A DNA stretch of 64,000 nucleotides from SFTH01 sp051878085 (GCA_051878085.1 JBJEJN010000027.1:11693-75692), one strand, 5' to 3'. Counted from the first letter of the stretch, positions 34,969 through 43,097 are shown. Made by a program: numbers and translations. Notes: generated by a model not told the origin, from the letters alone.

Positions 34969-35568
34969 TTATTTCCACCTGGGATTATCGATGATAGTGG
35001 GCCTGCCGTCGCGCTCCACCAGCAGCTTGCGATAGCCCTTCTCCTCGATGGTGCCGTAGTTGTGCCCCGCGTCCGCGCGGAACACGAAGAAGGTAACCAG
35101 CGGCTCGTCGGGGCTGACGTTGATGGATCGGTGCGCATAGCGCTTCGGGACGTACACCGCCTTGCCGGCCTCCAGCTCCAGCGCGCGCCAGTCACCCTCG
35201 GGATTCTCCAGCAGCATGTAGCCGTGGCCGCTGAGGCAGTAGTACACCTCGCCGGTCTCCAGAATGGTGTGGAAGTGGCCCTTGGTCATGAAGTACTCGT
35301 CGCCCACCTTGCCGGGATAGCAGATGGAGCAGCCGAACGCCAGATCGCCGGGATGCTCCGGTGCCGGCATGCTGTGGAACTCGTAGACCATCGGATTTCC
35401 CTCGGCGATCATCTTCTCCTCCGCTGCAGAATCCGCAAACATGCCTTTCATTTCAGACAGATAGCGCTTGCCGGTGTCCCTGTCCGGGCTGAGGCCGGTC
35501 TTCGGGTCGAACGCCATGGTAAAACCCTTTTCAAAATCAAACTTGAGATCGCTGGGATTAAAATCCAT
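34969..35568 (-). CDS. pgiA: Cupin-type phosphoglucose isomerase
   Basis: A 199-aa cupin that interconverts glucose 6-phosphate and fructose 6-phosphate, the type first known from archaea and unrelated to normal Pgi. The cupin metal site is visible: KGHFHTILETGEVYYCLSGHG near residues 93-113, with two His, Glu and a later His in YVPKRYAHRSIN. The segments YEFHSMPAPEHPGDLAFGCSICYPGKVGDEYFMTKG fit the family. The ATG at 35568 has CAGGAGG in front. It has its own promoter and terminator. Such genes occur in scattered Firmicutes, either replacing or adding to the standard enzyme; I cannot tell which here. Confidence 0.87.
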   Translation of the reverse strand: MDFNPSDLKFDFEKGFTMAFDPKTGLSPDRDTGKRYLSEMKGMFADSAAEEKMIAEGNPMVYEFHSMPAPEHPGDLAFGCSICYPGKVGDEYFMTKGHFHTILETGEVYYCLSGHGYMLLENPEGDWRALELEAGKAVYVPKRYAHRSINVSPDEPLVTFFVFRADAGHNYGTIEEKGYRKLLVERDGRPTIIDNPRWK

Positions 35569-35652
35569 ATGCTCTTCCTCCTGTCCAATCGTATTCTCAC
35601 GCTGCACAGTATATATTATATCTACAATACATTATTATGTAATGACATTATC

Positions 35653-35681
35653 AGTATATCCCCAATACCCGGATTTGTCAA
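35653..35681 (-). promoter_or_regulatory. Promoter of the phosphoglucose isomerase gene
   Basis: Consensus TTGACA (35676-35681), 17 bp spacer, TATACT (35653-35658). A second TATAAT lies closer to the gene, around 35612, in a very AT-rich stretch. Confidence 0.85.
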
Positions 35682-35741
35682 CTGGCAACCGCGTGGTCGC
35701 GCCGCTTTGCCGCACGGAAGCCGACAATCTTCCGCCCTCCC

Positions 35742-35770
35742 TTGAAAATGGCAGGCAAGATTGCTATAAT
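35742..35770 (+). promoter_or_regulatory. Promoter of the phosphotriesterase-VOC operon
   Basis: TTGAAA (35742-35747), 17 bp spacer, TATAAT (35765-35770), 45 bp before the start. It is back to back with the isomerase promoter, 60 bp apart. Confidence 0.85.
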
Positions 35771-35815
35771 ATGGATGGCAATGTCATGACAATGCGCACG
35801 AAAGAGGCAAACTCC

Positions 35816-36736
35816 ATGAAAACTGTACAGACCGTATGCGGGCCCGTGCTCCCGTCGGAGCTGGGCCACTTCCAGATGCACGAGCACCTGTTCGTCGCAG
35901 AGGGCTCCGGCACGCGGCGCTTCCCGGCGCTGCTGGCCGACGACTGCGCGCGCTCCGCACAGGAGGTCGCGCGCTACGTCTCTCAGGGTGGCGGCGGCTT
36001 TCTGGACGCACAGCCCGTGGACGCCGGGCGCAACGCCGCCATGCTGCGTAGGATCGCCCGGGCATCCGGCGCGAAGATCGTCTGCGTGACCGGCTATCAC
36101 CTGCCCCACTTCTATCCGGAGGAGCACTGGATCCACTCAAAGGATGAGGACACCCTGTTCGCACGCTTCCGCGACGAGCTGCAGAACGGCTGCGCGGAGT
36201 GCCGCGAGGTTCGCCCCGGCGCGGTGAAGGCCGCCCTGGGCAGGGAGGGCCTGGACGCGCGCGCCGAGATCAAGCTGCGCGCCGCAGCCCGGGCCGCAGC
36301 GGAGGCGGACGTGCCCATCGTGATTCACACGGAGAAGGGCGTGGGCGGCGTGGAGGCCGTGCAGCTCTGCCGCGAGGCGGGACTGAGCCCTGCGCGCATC
36401 CTGATCTGCCACGTCGACCGCCAGGCGGACGACTTCGCGCCCCACGACGCCATCGCCGCGACGGGCGCGATGCTGGAGTACGACACCATCTGCCGCTTCA
36501 AGTACCACGACGACGCGTCCGAGATCCGGCTGATCCGGCACATGATCGAGGGCGGGCACCTCGCGCAGCTGCTGCTGTCGCTGGACACCACGAACCAGCG
36601 CCTGTCCACCTACGGCGGCGAGATCGGTCTGGACTACATCCTGAACTGCTTCCTGCCCGCACTGCGCAACGCGGGCATTTCGGAGGAACAGATCCGCAGC
36701 ATGACTATCGAAAACCCGCGTCGGGCCTTCGCCTGA
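35816..36736 (+). CDS. Phosphotriesterase-family metal hydrolase
   Basis: A 306-aa amidohydrolase-fold protein of the phosphotriesterase/lactonase branch. The metal HxH motif is H22-E-H24 in FQMHEHLF. AVKAALG near 140 may provide the bridging Lys. IVIHTEKG near 170, ICHVDRQADDF near 200, and the LSLDTTN Asp near 262 complete the expected metal and catalytic residues. Members are usually lactonases or phospho-sugar hydrolases; true organophosphate activity is rare. The ATG at 35816 follows AGAGG at good spacing. A VOC-fold gene lies 36 bp downstream. The natural substrate is not predictable. Confidence 0.85.
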   Translation: MKTVQTVCGPVLPSELGHFQMHEHLFVAEGSGTRRFPALLADDCARSAQEVARYVSQGGGGFLDAQPVDAGRNAAMLRRIARASGAKIVCVTGYHLPHFYPEEHWIHSKDEDTLFARFRDELQNGCAECREVRPGAVKAALGREGLDARAEIKLRAAARAAAEADVPIVIHTEKGVGGVEAVQLCREAGLSPARILICHVDRQADDFAPHDAIAATGAMLEYDTICRFKYHDDASEIRLIRHMIEGGHLAQLLLSLDTTNQRLSTYGGEIGLDYILNCFLPALRNAGISEEQIRSMTIENPRRAFA

Positions 36737-36772
36737 CGCGCAGCAAGGATACACCATGAGGAGGTAAGAGCA

Positions 36773-37162
36773 ATGAACCGCGCTGACAGCTTTCGCAACA
36801 ATGTGACCGGCATCCAGCACCTGGGCATCCCCACCGGCGACCTGGGCAAGACCATCGAATTCTATCAGGGCCTCGGCTTCGAGGTCATCTGGCAGAATCC
36901 CGGCGAGGTGGCCTTTTTGCAGAACGGCACGCTGGTGATCGAGACCTACGCCGTGGAGGCACCCGCCATGAGGAACGGCGCCATTGACCACGTGGCGCTG
37001 AACGTTCAGGACATCGAGGCCGCCTGGAGCGACGCCCAGGCCTGCGGCTACGAGACCGAGGATACCGCCATCAACTTCCTGCCCTTCTTTGAAAAGGGCG
37101 TGAAATTTTTCACCATCATCGGCCCCAACCGGGAGAAGGTGGAGTTCAACCAGTACCTGTGA
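36773..37162 (+). CDS. VOC/glyoxalase-fold metalloprotein
   Basis: A 129-aa vicinal-oxygen-chelate protein. It opens with the first beta-alpha-beta module: IQHLGIPTGDLGKTIEFYQGLGFEVIWQNPGEVAFLQNGTLVIE. The second module has DHVALNVQDIEAAWSDAQACGYE and ends GPNREKVEFNQYL, with the Glu that often binds metal. The family covers lyases, dioxygenases, epimerases and resistance proteins, so activity is open. AGGAGG precedes the ATG. Co-transcription with the phosphotriesterase-like gene suggests a shared small-molecule pathway. Confidence 0.85.
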   Translation: MNRADSFRNNVTGIQHLGIPTGDLGKTIEFYQGLGFEVIWQNPGEVAFLQNGTLVIETYAVEAPAMRNGAIDHVALNVQDIEAAWSDAQACGYETEDTAINFLPFFEKGVKFFTIIGPNREKVEFNQYL

Positions 37163-37173
37163 TGCAGGAAACG

Positions 37174-37214
37174 CAGAGGCAGCGCAGTCACACGGCCACG
37201 CTGCCTCTGTTGTA
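37174..37214 (+). terminator. Terminator of the phosphotriesterase-VOC operon
   Basis: CAGAGGCAGCG (37174-37184) pairs with CGCTGCCTCTG (37199-37209), an 11-bp perfect stem followed by TTGTAT. Confidence 0.8.
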
Positions 37215-37237
37215 TCTACTTATTATAGTGCAGGAAA

Positions 37238-37792
37238 TCATTCCGCATCCGCGCCGAGCTCCGTGGCCGCACTGGCGACCATGCCGGGCTCGTCCGCATC
37301 CTCGATGCTGCAATAGATTTTGCTGTCGTCGCGCCAGACCGAGATCGTCACCGCGTCGCCGTGGTTGGTGAAGCGGAAGTCGATCAACTGGCTGTAATCC
37401 GTGATCACCGCGTCCTCATTATCGGGCACGTAGTTCTCGCAGAAATCGGAGCCGTAGGTGCGCTTCTCAACGACCTCCATGCTGTCCATGTTCTTGATCG
37501 CCAGATAGATCGTGGTAGCAACCTGGGCCACGCCGCCGCCCACCACCGCAACGCCGCGCCCATTGGGGGCCTCGCGGTAGCCGCGCTCCTCGGAGCGCGC
37601 GCCCACGGCCGCGTTGAAGGAGAAGGTCTCGTTGGTTCCAAGCTCCATATCGTTGATGGAGGCGATGCACACATCCAGGTTGGACAGATAGTTTTCTCCG
37701 TCCACCGTGATGGGTGTGAACACCTCCGCCAGTGCGCCGCCGGTCAACGCGAAGATCGCGAGCGCCAGGGCCAGCGCAAGAATTCGTTTCAT
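37238..37792 (-). CDS. Small secreted VanW-domain protein
   Basis: A 184-aa exported protein with signal peptide MKRILALALALAIFALTGGALA. The mature part matches the VanW core: ETFSFNAAVGARSEERGYREAPNGRGVAVVGGGVAQVATTIYLAI, where the family usually has GGGVCQVSTTLY; here the conserved Cys is Ala. A short beta segment follows (FRFTNHGDAVTISVWRDDSKIYCSIED). VanW proteins are cell-envelope proteins of unclear role that often carry PG-binding domains; this one is reduced to the single domain. It has its own promoter. Its end faces the VOC gene. Confidence 0.8.
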   Translation of the reverse strand: MKRILALALALAIFALTGGALAEVFTPITVDGENYLSNLDVCIASINDMELGTNETFSFNAAVGARSEERGYREAPNGRGVAVVGGGVAQVATTIYLAIKNMDSMEVVEKRTYGSDFCENYVPDNEDAVITDYSQLIDFRFTNHGDAVTISVWRDDSKIYCSIEDADEPGMVASAATELGADAE

Positions 37793-37822
37793 TGTGATGT
37801 CCCTCCCTTGAGATACCGGAGT

Positions 37823-37851
37823 ACTTTACCACAATGTATCGATTCCATCAA
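37823..37851 (-). promoter_or_regulatory. Promoter of the VanW-like gene
   Basis: TTGATG (37846-37851), 17 bp spacer, TAAAGT (37823-37828), 31 bp before the start codon. Confidence 0.55.
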
Positions 37852-37902
37852 CAAAGTATTCGTGTCATTTGGATTAAGTTCTCGACAATCCAGGCTTTTA
37901 TG

Positions 37903-38475
37903 TTAAAGCTTGCGCACAAAATACAACATCCAGCTCACGCTCTCCCGCAACCGCGCCTTGACGCGCTTGCGCAGCCTCGGGTTGGATTTCGCCGCCGCGC
38001 CGCAGGCGTTCATGCCCAGATCCCGGGCCAGCCACAGCGCGCGCTGCAAATGATAGTCGCTGGTGACGAGGATGACGCTGCGCCAGCCGTGCTCCGCCAT
38101 GATCTGCTGCGCGTTGCGCAGGTTCTCCACGGTGTTGACCGACCGATGCTCCGCGTGCAGCCGCGCGCCGGGAACGCCCCTTTCGCGGAGGTATTCCGCC
38201 ATTGCAGCGGCCTCGGTGCAGGGCTCATCGCCGCCGCGACCGCCGCAGAGGATCAGCTCTCCGGCGAGTCCGTCCCGCCACAGCTCCCAGGCCCGGTCGC
38301 AGCGCCAGAGCAGCGTTTTGCTCAGGCGACCGTCCGGATGCACCTTCGCGCCCAGCACCACGATGCAGTCCGCCGCATGCACCTCGCGCCGACGGCGGGC
38401 ACAGATGCACACCGCCGCGCACACGAGGCAAAAAAAGAGGGCCGCAGCGCCGGGAATCGCCCACAGCCCACTCAT
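37903..38475 (-). CDS. YdcF/ElyC-like DUF218 membrane protein
   Basis: A 190-aa protein with one N-terminal membrane span (IPGAAALFFCLVCAAVCICA) and a DUF218 domain. CIVVLGAKVHPDGRLSKTLLWRCDRAWELW is the typical GA-x-V-x-xDG-x-LS block. CGGRGGDEPCTEAAAMAEYL and VNTVENLRNAQQIM follow, then ILVTSDYHLQRALWLA. Relatives (SanA, ElyC, YdcF) affect envelope integrity and lipid-carrier recycling. The start overlaps the preceding gene by 4 bp, so it is the last gene of the parA-parB operon. Confidence 0.85.
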   Translation of the reverse strand: MSGLWAIPGAAALFFCLVCAAVCICARRRREVHAADCIVVLGAKVHPDGRLSKTLLWRCDRAWELWRDGLAGELILCGGRGGDEPCTEAAAMAEYLRERGVPGARLHAEHRSVNTVENLRNAQQIMAEHGWRSVILVTSDYHLQRALWLARDLGMNACGAAAKSNPRLRKRVKARLRESVSWMLYFVRKL

Positions 38476-38948
38476 GGCTGCGCCTCCCCGCAGCGCCGCA
38501 CGCCCGTCACATGCCGCCCGCAGCTCTCCAGCTCGATCTCCGCGCCCGGCACCGGAATCTGACCTGCGTGATCCGCATTCACATAGAAGATGCGGCTGTC
38601 GCCGTCATCCAGGCGCACCTGAAGCTCCCGCACCCGCGCGCCGTCCTGCATCACGGCTTCCTCCTTCAGGGAAGCCACCGTGCAGGTCACGCTCCGCCGC
38701 AGGCCGCCGTCCAGCTCCCGCAGGAATTTGCGGTAGCGCAGCGCGGGCAGCAGGCAGAGGTCGCCCAGAAACAGCGCGGCGACGAAGCCCAGCAGCAGCG
38801 CCGCCAGCATCGCCCAGCGCCAGCCCAGCGCGATTCCCACCACATATGCAGCCAGCAGCGCAAGCTCCGCGCCGCCTAGAATCAGCGTCCACTTGCGCGC
38901 CAAATGCTCCGCGCGTTGCCGGTCCTCCTGCGTGTACAGGGAATTCAC
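38472..38948 (-). CDS. Two-span membrane protein, function unknown
   Basis: A 158-aa protein with two adjacent membrane helices (TLILGGAELALLAAYVVGIAL and WAMLAALLLGFVAALFLGDLCLL) and a soluble C-terminal beta-rich half (VQVRL-type strands, ELQVRLDDGDSRIFYVNADHAGQIPVPGAEIELE). That half resembles a small OB-like fold facing the cytoplasm. I do not recognise a family. It overlaps parB and the DUF218 gene by 4 bp each, so it is translationally coupled to both. Confidence 0.7.
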   Translation of the reverse strand: MNSLYTQEDRQRAEHLARKWTLILGGAELALLAAYVVGIALGWRWAMLAALLLGFVAALFLGDLCLLPALRYRKFLRELDGGLRRSVTCTVASLKEEAVMQDGARVRELQVRLDDGDSRIFYVNADHAGQIPVPGAEIELESCGRHVTGVRRCGEAQP

Positions 38949-39847
38949 AGCTTGCCCTCGCCAGCCATCTCCAGCACCTCCCAGATGCGCTGCAGATCGT
39001 CCGCACTGTAGTAGAACAGCGTCAGCTTGCCGCTGTCCTGGGTGCCGTCCAGCTTCGCGCGCGTGCCGAACAGCTCCCGCGCCATGCCCTCCAGGCGGCT
39101 GAACTGCTGATCCCGCACCTTCACCGGCTTGGGCTCCTCCTGCTTCACCGGCTGGGCACAGATGCGCTCCAGCTGGCGCACCGACCAGCCCTGCTGCACC
39201 GTGAGATTCGCCAGCTGCACCTGGCGCTTTTTGTCCACCGTCACCAGCGCCCGCGCATGGCCTGCGGACAGCTTGCCCTCGATCAGCAGCTGCTGCACGC
39301 TCTCCTCCAGCGTCAGCAGGCGCAGCAGGTTCGCCACCGCCGGGCGGCTCTTGCCCAGGCGCTCGGCGACCTTCTCCTGGGTCAGGCTGCTCTCCTCCAT
39401 CAGGCGCTTCACGCCCAGCGCCTCCTCGATGGGGTTCAGATCGTCGCGCTGCAGGTTCTCAATCAGCGCGGCCTCGAGCCTGCGCTGCTCGTCCCAGTTG
39501 CGCACAATGGCCGGAATCTCGTCCAGCCCCGCCATGCGCGACGCCCGATAGCGGCGCTCGCCCGCGATGATGCTGTAGCGCTCGCCAACCTCCGCCACGA
39601 TGATCGGCTGAATCACGCCCACCGCCTCGATGGACGCGGCCAGCTCCCGTAGCGCATCCTCGTCAAAGCTCCTGCGGGGCTGATCCCGGTTGGGATCGAT
39701 CAGGCGAATGGGCAGCATGCGCACCGCATCCTGCACTTCCTCCGCCGAAGCCTTCACCTCCGGCGCAGATACCGGCTGCTCCACCACATCGTCGCCCAGC
39801 AGCGCGCCCAATCCGCGGCCCAGACCGCGCTGTACCTTCTTCGCCAT
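38945..39847 (-). CDS. parB: Chromosome partitioning protein ParB
   Basis: Sequence-specific CTPase-type DNA-binding protein that loads on parS and spreads. The 300-aa protein has the basic N-terminus KKVQRGLGRGLGALLG, which stimulates ParA. The ParB/Srx domain follows, with LAASIEAVGVIQPIIV and IIAGERRYRASRMAGL near 85-120. The HTH is TQEKVAERLGKSRPAVANLLRLL near 160, and a C-terminal dimer domain closes the protein. It is 3 bp after parA. I did not see a parS-like TGTTTCACGTGAAACA in the window. Confidence 0.96.
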   Translation of the reverse strand: MAKKVQRGLGRGLGALLGDDVVEQPVSAPEVKASAEEVQDAVRMLPIRLIDPNRDQPRRSFDEDALRELAASIEAVGVIQPIIVAEVGERYSIIAGERRYRASRMAGLDEIPAIVRNWDEQRRLEAALIENLQRDDLNPIEEALGVKRLMEESSLTQEKVAERLGKSRPAVANLLRLLTLEESVQQLLIEGKLSAGHARALVTVDKKRQVQLANLTVQQGWSVRQLERICAQPVKQEEPKPVKVRDQQFSRLEGMARELFGTRAKLDGTQDSGKLTLFYYSADDLQRIWEVLEMAGEGKL

Positions 39848-39850
39848 GCC

Positions 39851-40615
39851 TTACACCCCTTTCCTGTCGATCAGCTCCTGCGCCAGCTCCCCGTACGCCT
39901 TCGCGCCGATGCAGCGCGCGTCGTAGAGGTGGATGGGCAGGCCGTAGCTCGGCGCCTCGCTCAGGCGCACGTTTCGCGGAATCATCGTCTCAAACAGCTC
40001 GTTCGGGAAGTGGCTGCGCACCTCCTGCACCACCTGCGCGCACAGATTCGTGCGGGAATCGAACATCGTGAGCAGGATGCCCTCGATGGTCAGATTGGGG
40101 TTGAGCTTCTTGCGCATGAGCTTCACCGTGTTCATCAGCTGGCCCAGGCCCTCCAGCGCGTAGTATTCACACTGAATCGGGATCAGCACGCTGTCCGCAG
40201 CGGTCAGGGCGTTGATCGTCAGCAGGCTCAGCGACGGCGGGCAGTCGATGAAGATTGCATCGTAGTCCCCCCGCAGCTCCTGAAGCGCATTTTTCAGCAG
40301 CGTCTCGCGGTTCTCCACGCCCACCAGCTCGATCTCCGCACCCGCCAGCTCGATGGCCGTCGGGATCAGATCCAGCGTATCGAAGCCCGTGGAAAGGATG
40401 GCTTCCCGGGCCTCCGCGTCGCCGATGAGCATGTCGTAGACCGTATTCTCCCCCGCCCCGGCCTTGCCTAGGCCGCTGGTCGCGTTGCCCTGGGGATCGA
40501 TGTCCACCAGCAGCACGCGCCTGCCCTTCGCCGCCAGGCATGCGGAGAGGTTCACGGCGGTGGTCGTCTTGCCCACGCCGCCCTTCTGATTTGTTACTGC
40601 AATGATCTTGCCCAA
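39851..40615 (-). CDS. parA: Chromosome partitioning ATPase ParA (Soj)
   Basis: Deviant Walker-A ATPase of 254 aa that works with ParB to move origins and regulate replication. The N-terminus is GKIIAVTNQKGGVGKTTTAVNLSA. LLVDIDPQGNATSGLG lies near 38 and IFIDCPPSLSLLTINAL near 115. The start is a TTG at 40615 with AGGTGG six bases upstream; no ATG fits. It lies 186 bp downstream of rplQ, not next to rsmG/mnmG as in most Firmicutes. Confidence 0.96.
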   Translation of the reverse strand: MGKIIAVTNQKGGVGKTTTAVNLSACLAAKGRRVLLVDIDPQGNATSGLGKAGAGENTVYDMLIGDAEAREAILSTGFDTLDLIPTAIELAGAEIELVGVENRETLLKNALQELRGDYDAIFIDCPPSLSLLTINALTAADSVLIPIQCEYYALEGLGQLMNTVKLMRKKLNPNLTIEGILLTMFDSRTNLCAQVVQEVRSHFPNELFETMIPRNVRLSEAPSYGLPIHLYDARCIGAKAYGELAQELIDRKGV

Positions 40616-40653
40616 TGCTTTCCACCTGTCTCTTAAGAAATATCTATTCTATT

Positions 40654-40682
40654 ATTATATCGAAAAGCACAGCCGCGCACAA
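40654..40682 (-). promoter_or_regulatory. Promoter of the parA-parB operon
   Basis: TTGTGC (40677-40682), 17 bp spacer, TATAAT (40654-40659), 38 bp before the parA start. Confidence 0.7.
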
Positions 40683-40753
40683 GACTTGCTGTGAAAAGAT
40701 TCCGGAATTGTCACAGAGCGGAAGTTTTCATCAGCTTAAAGCCTTTCCAAAAC

Positions 40754-40781
40754 ACAAAAAACCGGCACTTGCGTACCGGCT
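40754..40781 (-). terminator. Terminator of the alpha ribosomal operon
   Basis: Transcript GCCGGUAC-GCAA-GUGCCGGU (40761-40780) followed by UUUUUUGUG, 20 bp after the rplQ stop. Confidence 0.88.
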
Positions 40782-40801
40782 CTTTGCATCTCGCTCCTCA
40801 A

Positions 40802-41314
40802 TCAGACGAGCTCGACAATCACCATCTCGGCAGCGTCGCCGCGACGGGGGCCCATCTTGACGATGCGGGTGTATCCGCCGCCCTGGCCCTTCTCCTCCGC
40901 GCGCTTCTTGTACTTCGGCGCGATTTCACGGAAGAGCTTCTCCACGACCTGATGCTTGACCTGCTTCTGACGCGCTTTGAAATCGTCACGATCCTCGTCC
41001 TTGTTCTGGACTGCGGGGATGTCGTACAGATAGCGCATCACGCGGCGGCGGGCAGCCAGGCGCTCGGGAGAGTCGTTGGTCACGGTGAGCTCAACGATCT
41101 GCTGCTTGTCGTTCTTGGTCTTCTTCGTCAGTTCGACGGTATTATCACACTGACGCATTGCGATGGTGATCAGATGCTCAGCCATGGACTGAACTTCCTT
41201 GCCACGTGCGAGAGTGGTTTCGATCTTTCCGTACCAGATCAGATTGGTGACCTGATTGCGAAGCATCGCCATTCTCTGGTCGGACGGACGGCCCAACTTG
41301 CGATGATTGGCCAT
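40802..41314 (-). CDS. rplQ: 50S ribosomal protein L17
   Basis: Ribosomal protein near the peptide exit tunnel. The core MANHRKLGRPSDQRMAMLRNQVTNLIWYGKIETTLARGKEVQSMAEHLIT is standard. The 170 aa exceed the common 115-130 because of an internal charged insertion (about residues 60-130, with DIPAVQNKDEDRDDF and KHQVVEKLFREIAPKY). It ends GYTRIVKMGPRRGDAAEMVIVELV. It is the last gene of the alpha operon, 41 bp after rpoA. Confidence 0.96.
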   Translation of the reverse strand: MANHRKLGRPSDQRMAMLRNQVTNLIWYGKIETTLARGKEVQSMAEHLITIAMRQCDNTVELTKKTKNDKQQIVELTVTNDSPERLAARRRVMRYLYDIPAVQNKDEDRDDFKARQKQVKHQVVEKLFREIAPKYKKRAEEKGQGGGYTRIVKMGPRRGDAAEMVIVELV

Positions 41315-41355
41315 TGCTGGTTCCTCCCTTGATGCTCAATATCGGTATCCCGGCG

Positions 41356-42327
41356 TTATTCTTCGCTCGACTTGAGGGAAAGGCCCAGAGCGACGAGCTT
41401 CTGTTCCACTTCCTCAAGCGACTTTTTGCCGAGGTTGCGCACCTTCATCATATCCTCCTGGTTGCGCTGCACGAGTTCGGCGACGGTATTGATGCCCGCG
41501 CGCTTCAGGCAGTTGAACGCGCGCACGGAAAGATCCAGCTCCTCGATGGTCATCTCGAGAACCTTCTCCTTCTTGTCGTCCTCCTGCTCGGTATAATCCA
41601 CTCGCACAACATTCACCGTCAGGTCGATGAAGAGGCGCATATTGTTGGTTAAGATCTGCGCGGCGGAAGCCAGGGCCTCCTTCGGCAGAATGCTACCGTT
41701 GGTCCACACCTCGATGGTCAGCTTATCGTAGTCGGTAACCTGACCCACGCGGGTGTCCTCCACCGCGTAGCTCACTTTGCGAATCGGGGTAAAAATAGAA
41801 TCGACCGGGATCACGCCGATCGGCATGCCGCCGATCTTGTTGCGTTCAATGGAAAGCTGCTTGTTGCGCTCCGCCGATACGTATCCCCTGCCACGCTCCA
41901 GCGTGATCTGCATCTGCAGATGCGCGCCTTCAGACAGCGTGGCAATGTGCAATTCGGGGTTGACAATCTCAACCTCGTCGTCAATCCTGATGTCGCCGGC
42001 CGTGACTTCGCAGGGGCCGTGGGCATCAATCGCCACGATTTTCGGATGCTCGGTAAAGAGCTTTGCAGAGAGAAGCTTGATGTTCAGAATCAGTTCTGCA
42101 ACGTCTTCTTTCACACCGGGGACGGTCGAAAACTCATGCTGCACACCCTCGATTCGGACGCTGGTTGCTGCGACGCCCGGGAGCGAGTTCAAAAGCACGC
42201 GGCGCAGGGAATTGCCCAGCGTCTGACCGAAGCCGCGCTCCAGGGGATTCACAACGAACTTGCCATATCGGTTGTTTTCGCCGATCTCTACACGTTCGAT
42301 TTTGGGTTTTTCGATTTGATCGATCAT
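41356..42327 (-). CDS. rpoA: DNA-directed RNA polymerase alpha subunit
   Basis: Scaffold subunit for polymerase assembly. The 323-aa protein has the N-terminal dimer domain (YGKFVVNPLERGFGQTLGNSLRRVLLNSLPGVA near 22-54), a linker with EQEDDKKEKVLEM, and the C-terminal domain binding UP elements and regulators (LDLSVRAFNCLKRAGINTVAELV). It is the fourth gene after the rpsM promoter. The 127 bp before it contain a small stem CGATCC/GGATCG (42352-42370) close to the ribosome site. Confidence 0.98.
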   Translation of the reverse strand: MIDQIEKPKIERVEIGENNRYGKFVVNPLERGFGQTLGNSLRRVLLNSLPGVAATSVRIEGVQHEFSTVPGVKEDVAELILNIKLLSAKLFTEHPKIVAIDAHGPCEVTAGDIRIDDEVEIVNPELHIATLSEGAHLQMQITLERGRGYVSAERNKQLSIERNKIGGMPIGVIPVDSIFTPIRKVSYAVEDTRVGQVTDYDKLTIEVWTNGSILPKEALASAAQILTNNMRLFIDLTVNVVRVDYTEQEDDKKEKVLEMTIEELDLSVRAFNCLKRAGINTVAELVQRNQEDMMKVRNLGKKSLEEVEQKLVALGLSLKSSEE

Positions 42328-42454
42328 TCAGCGTTTCCTCCTCTCCTATCACGATCCAATTCGAGGATCGCTGCGCTTTATCGCCCGCACAGGCCTGCAC
42401 AAAGATACAAATCGAGCCACGAGCGACACTACCTGCGTTCCTAGGATGCGTAAA

Positions 42455-43081
42455 TTAACGGGAGTACAGCTCGACGATGAGGTTCTCCTGAATCGTCAGA
42501 TCGATTTCTTCGCGCTTCGGCATTGCCTCTACGGTAGCCTTCAGGTTCGCGGCGTCGATGGTCAGCCAGCTGGGCATGACCTTGCCGGTGCCTTCGCGCA
42601 GACCCTTGAAGTACTCGTTTTCAGCGGTCTTTTCCTTGACGGTGATCACGTCGCCGGCCTTGACCAGATAGGAGGGAATGTCCACCTTCTTGCCGTTGAC
42701 CAGGATGTGGCCGTGCATAACCAGCTGACGGGCCATGGGGCGGCTGCTGCCGAAACCAACGCGATAGACCACGTTGTCCAGGCGGCGCTCCAGCAGAACC
42801 AGCAGGTTCTCGCCGGTGATGCCCTTCTGACGGTCGGCTTCTTCAAAATAATGATGGAACTGGTTCTCCAGAACGCCATAAGCGCGCTTCGCCTTCTGCT
42901 TCTCACGCAGCTGCAGGCCGTACTCGCTCATCTTGCGCTGGCGCGCCTGACCATGCTCTCCAGGAGGGGTGGGACGCTTGCCAACGGTGCAATTCGGGCC
43001 ATAGCATTTTTCGCCCTTCAAAAAGAGCTTGCAACCTTCACGACGGCAGAGGCGGCAAACGGAACCGGTATATCTTGCCAT
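42455..43081 (-). CDS. rpsD: 30S ribosomal protein S4
   Basis: 16S rRNA-binding assembly protein; in many bacteria it represses its own operon. The start is the ATG at 43081 (MARYTGSVCRLC), giving 208 aa; the longer reading runs into rpsK spacing. It is the zinc-binding form with Cys9, Cys12, Cys26 and Cys31. The S4 RNA-binding domain (RRLDNVVYRVGFGSSRPMARQLVMHGHILVNGKKVDIPS) is near 95-135. It lies between rpsK and rpoA. Confidence 0.97.
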   Translation of the reverse strand: MARYTGSVCRLCRREGCKLFLKGEKCYGPNCTVGKRPTPPGEHGQARQRKMSEYGLQLREKQKAKRAYGVLENQFHHYFEEADRQKGITGENLLVLLERRLDNVVYRVGFGSSRPMARQLVMHGHILVNGKKVDIPSYLVKAGDVITVKEKTAENEYFKGLREGTGKVMPSWLTIDAANLKATVEAMPKREEIDLTIQENLIVELYSR

Positions 43082-43097
43082 TTGTTTGTACCTCCAA

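Noticed and set aside
37800..40800. parS site near parAB
   Set aside because: I looked for TGTTTCACGTGAAACA or close variants and saw none in this stretch.
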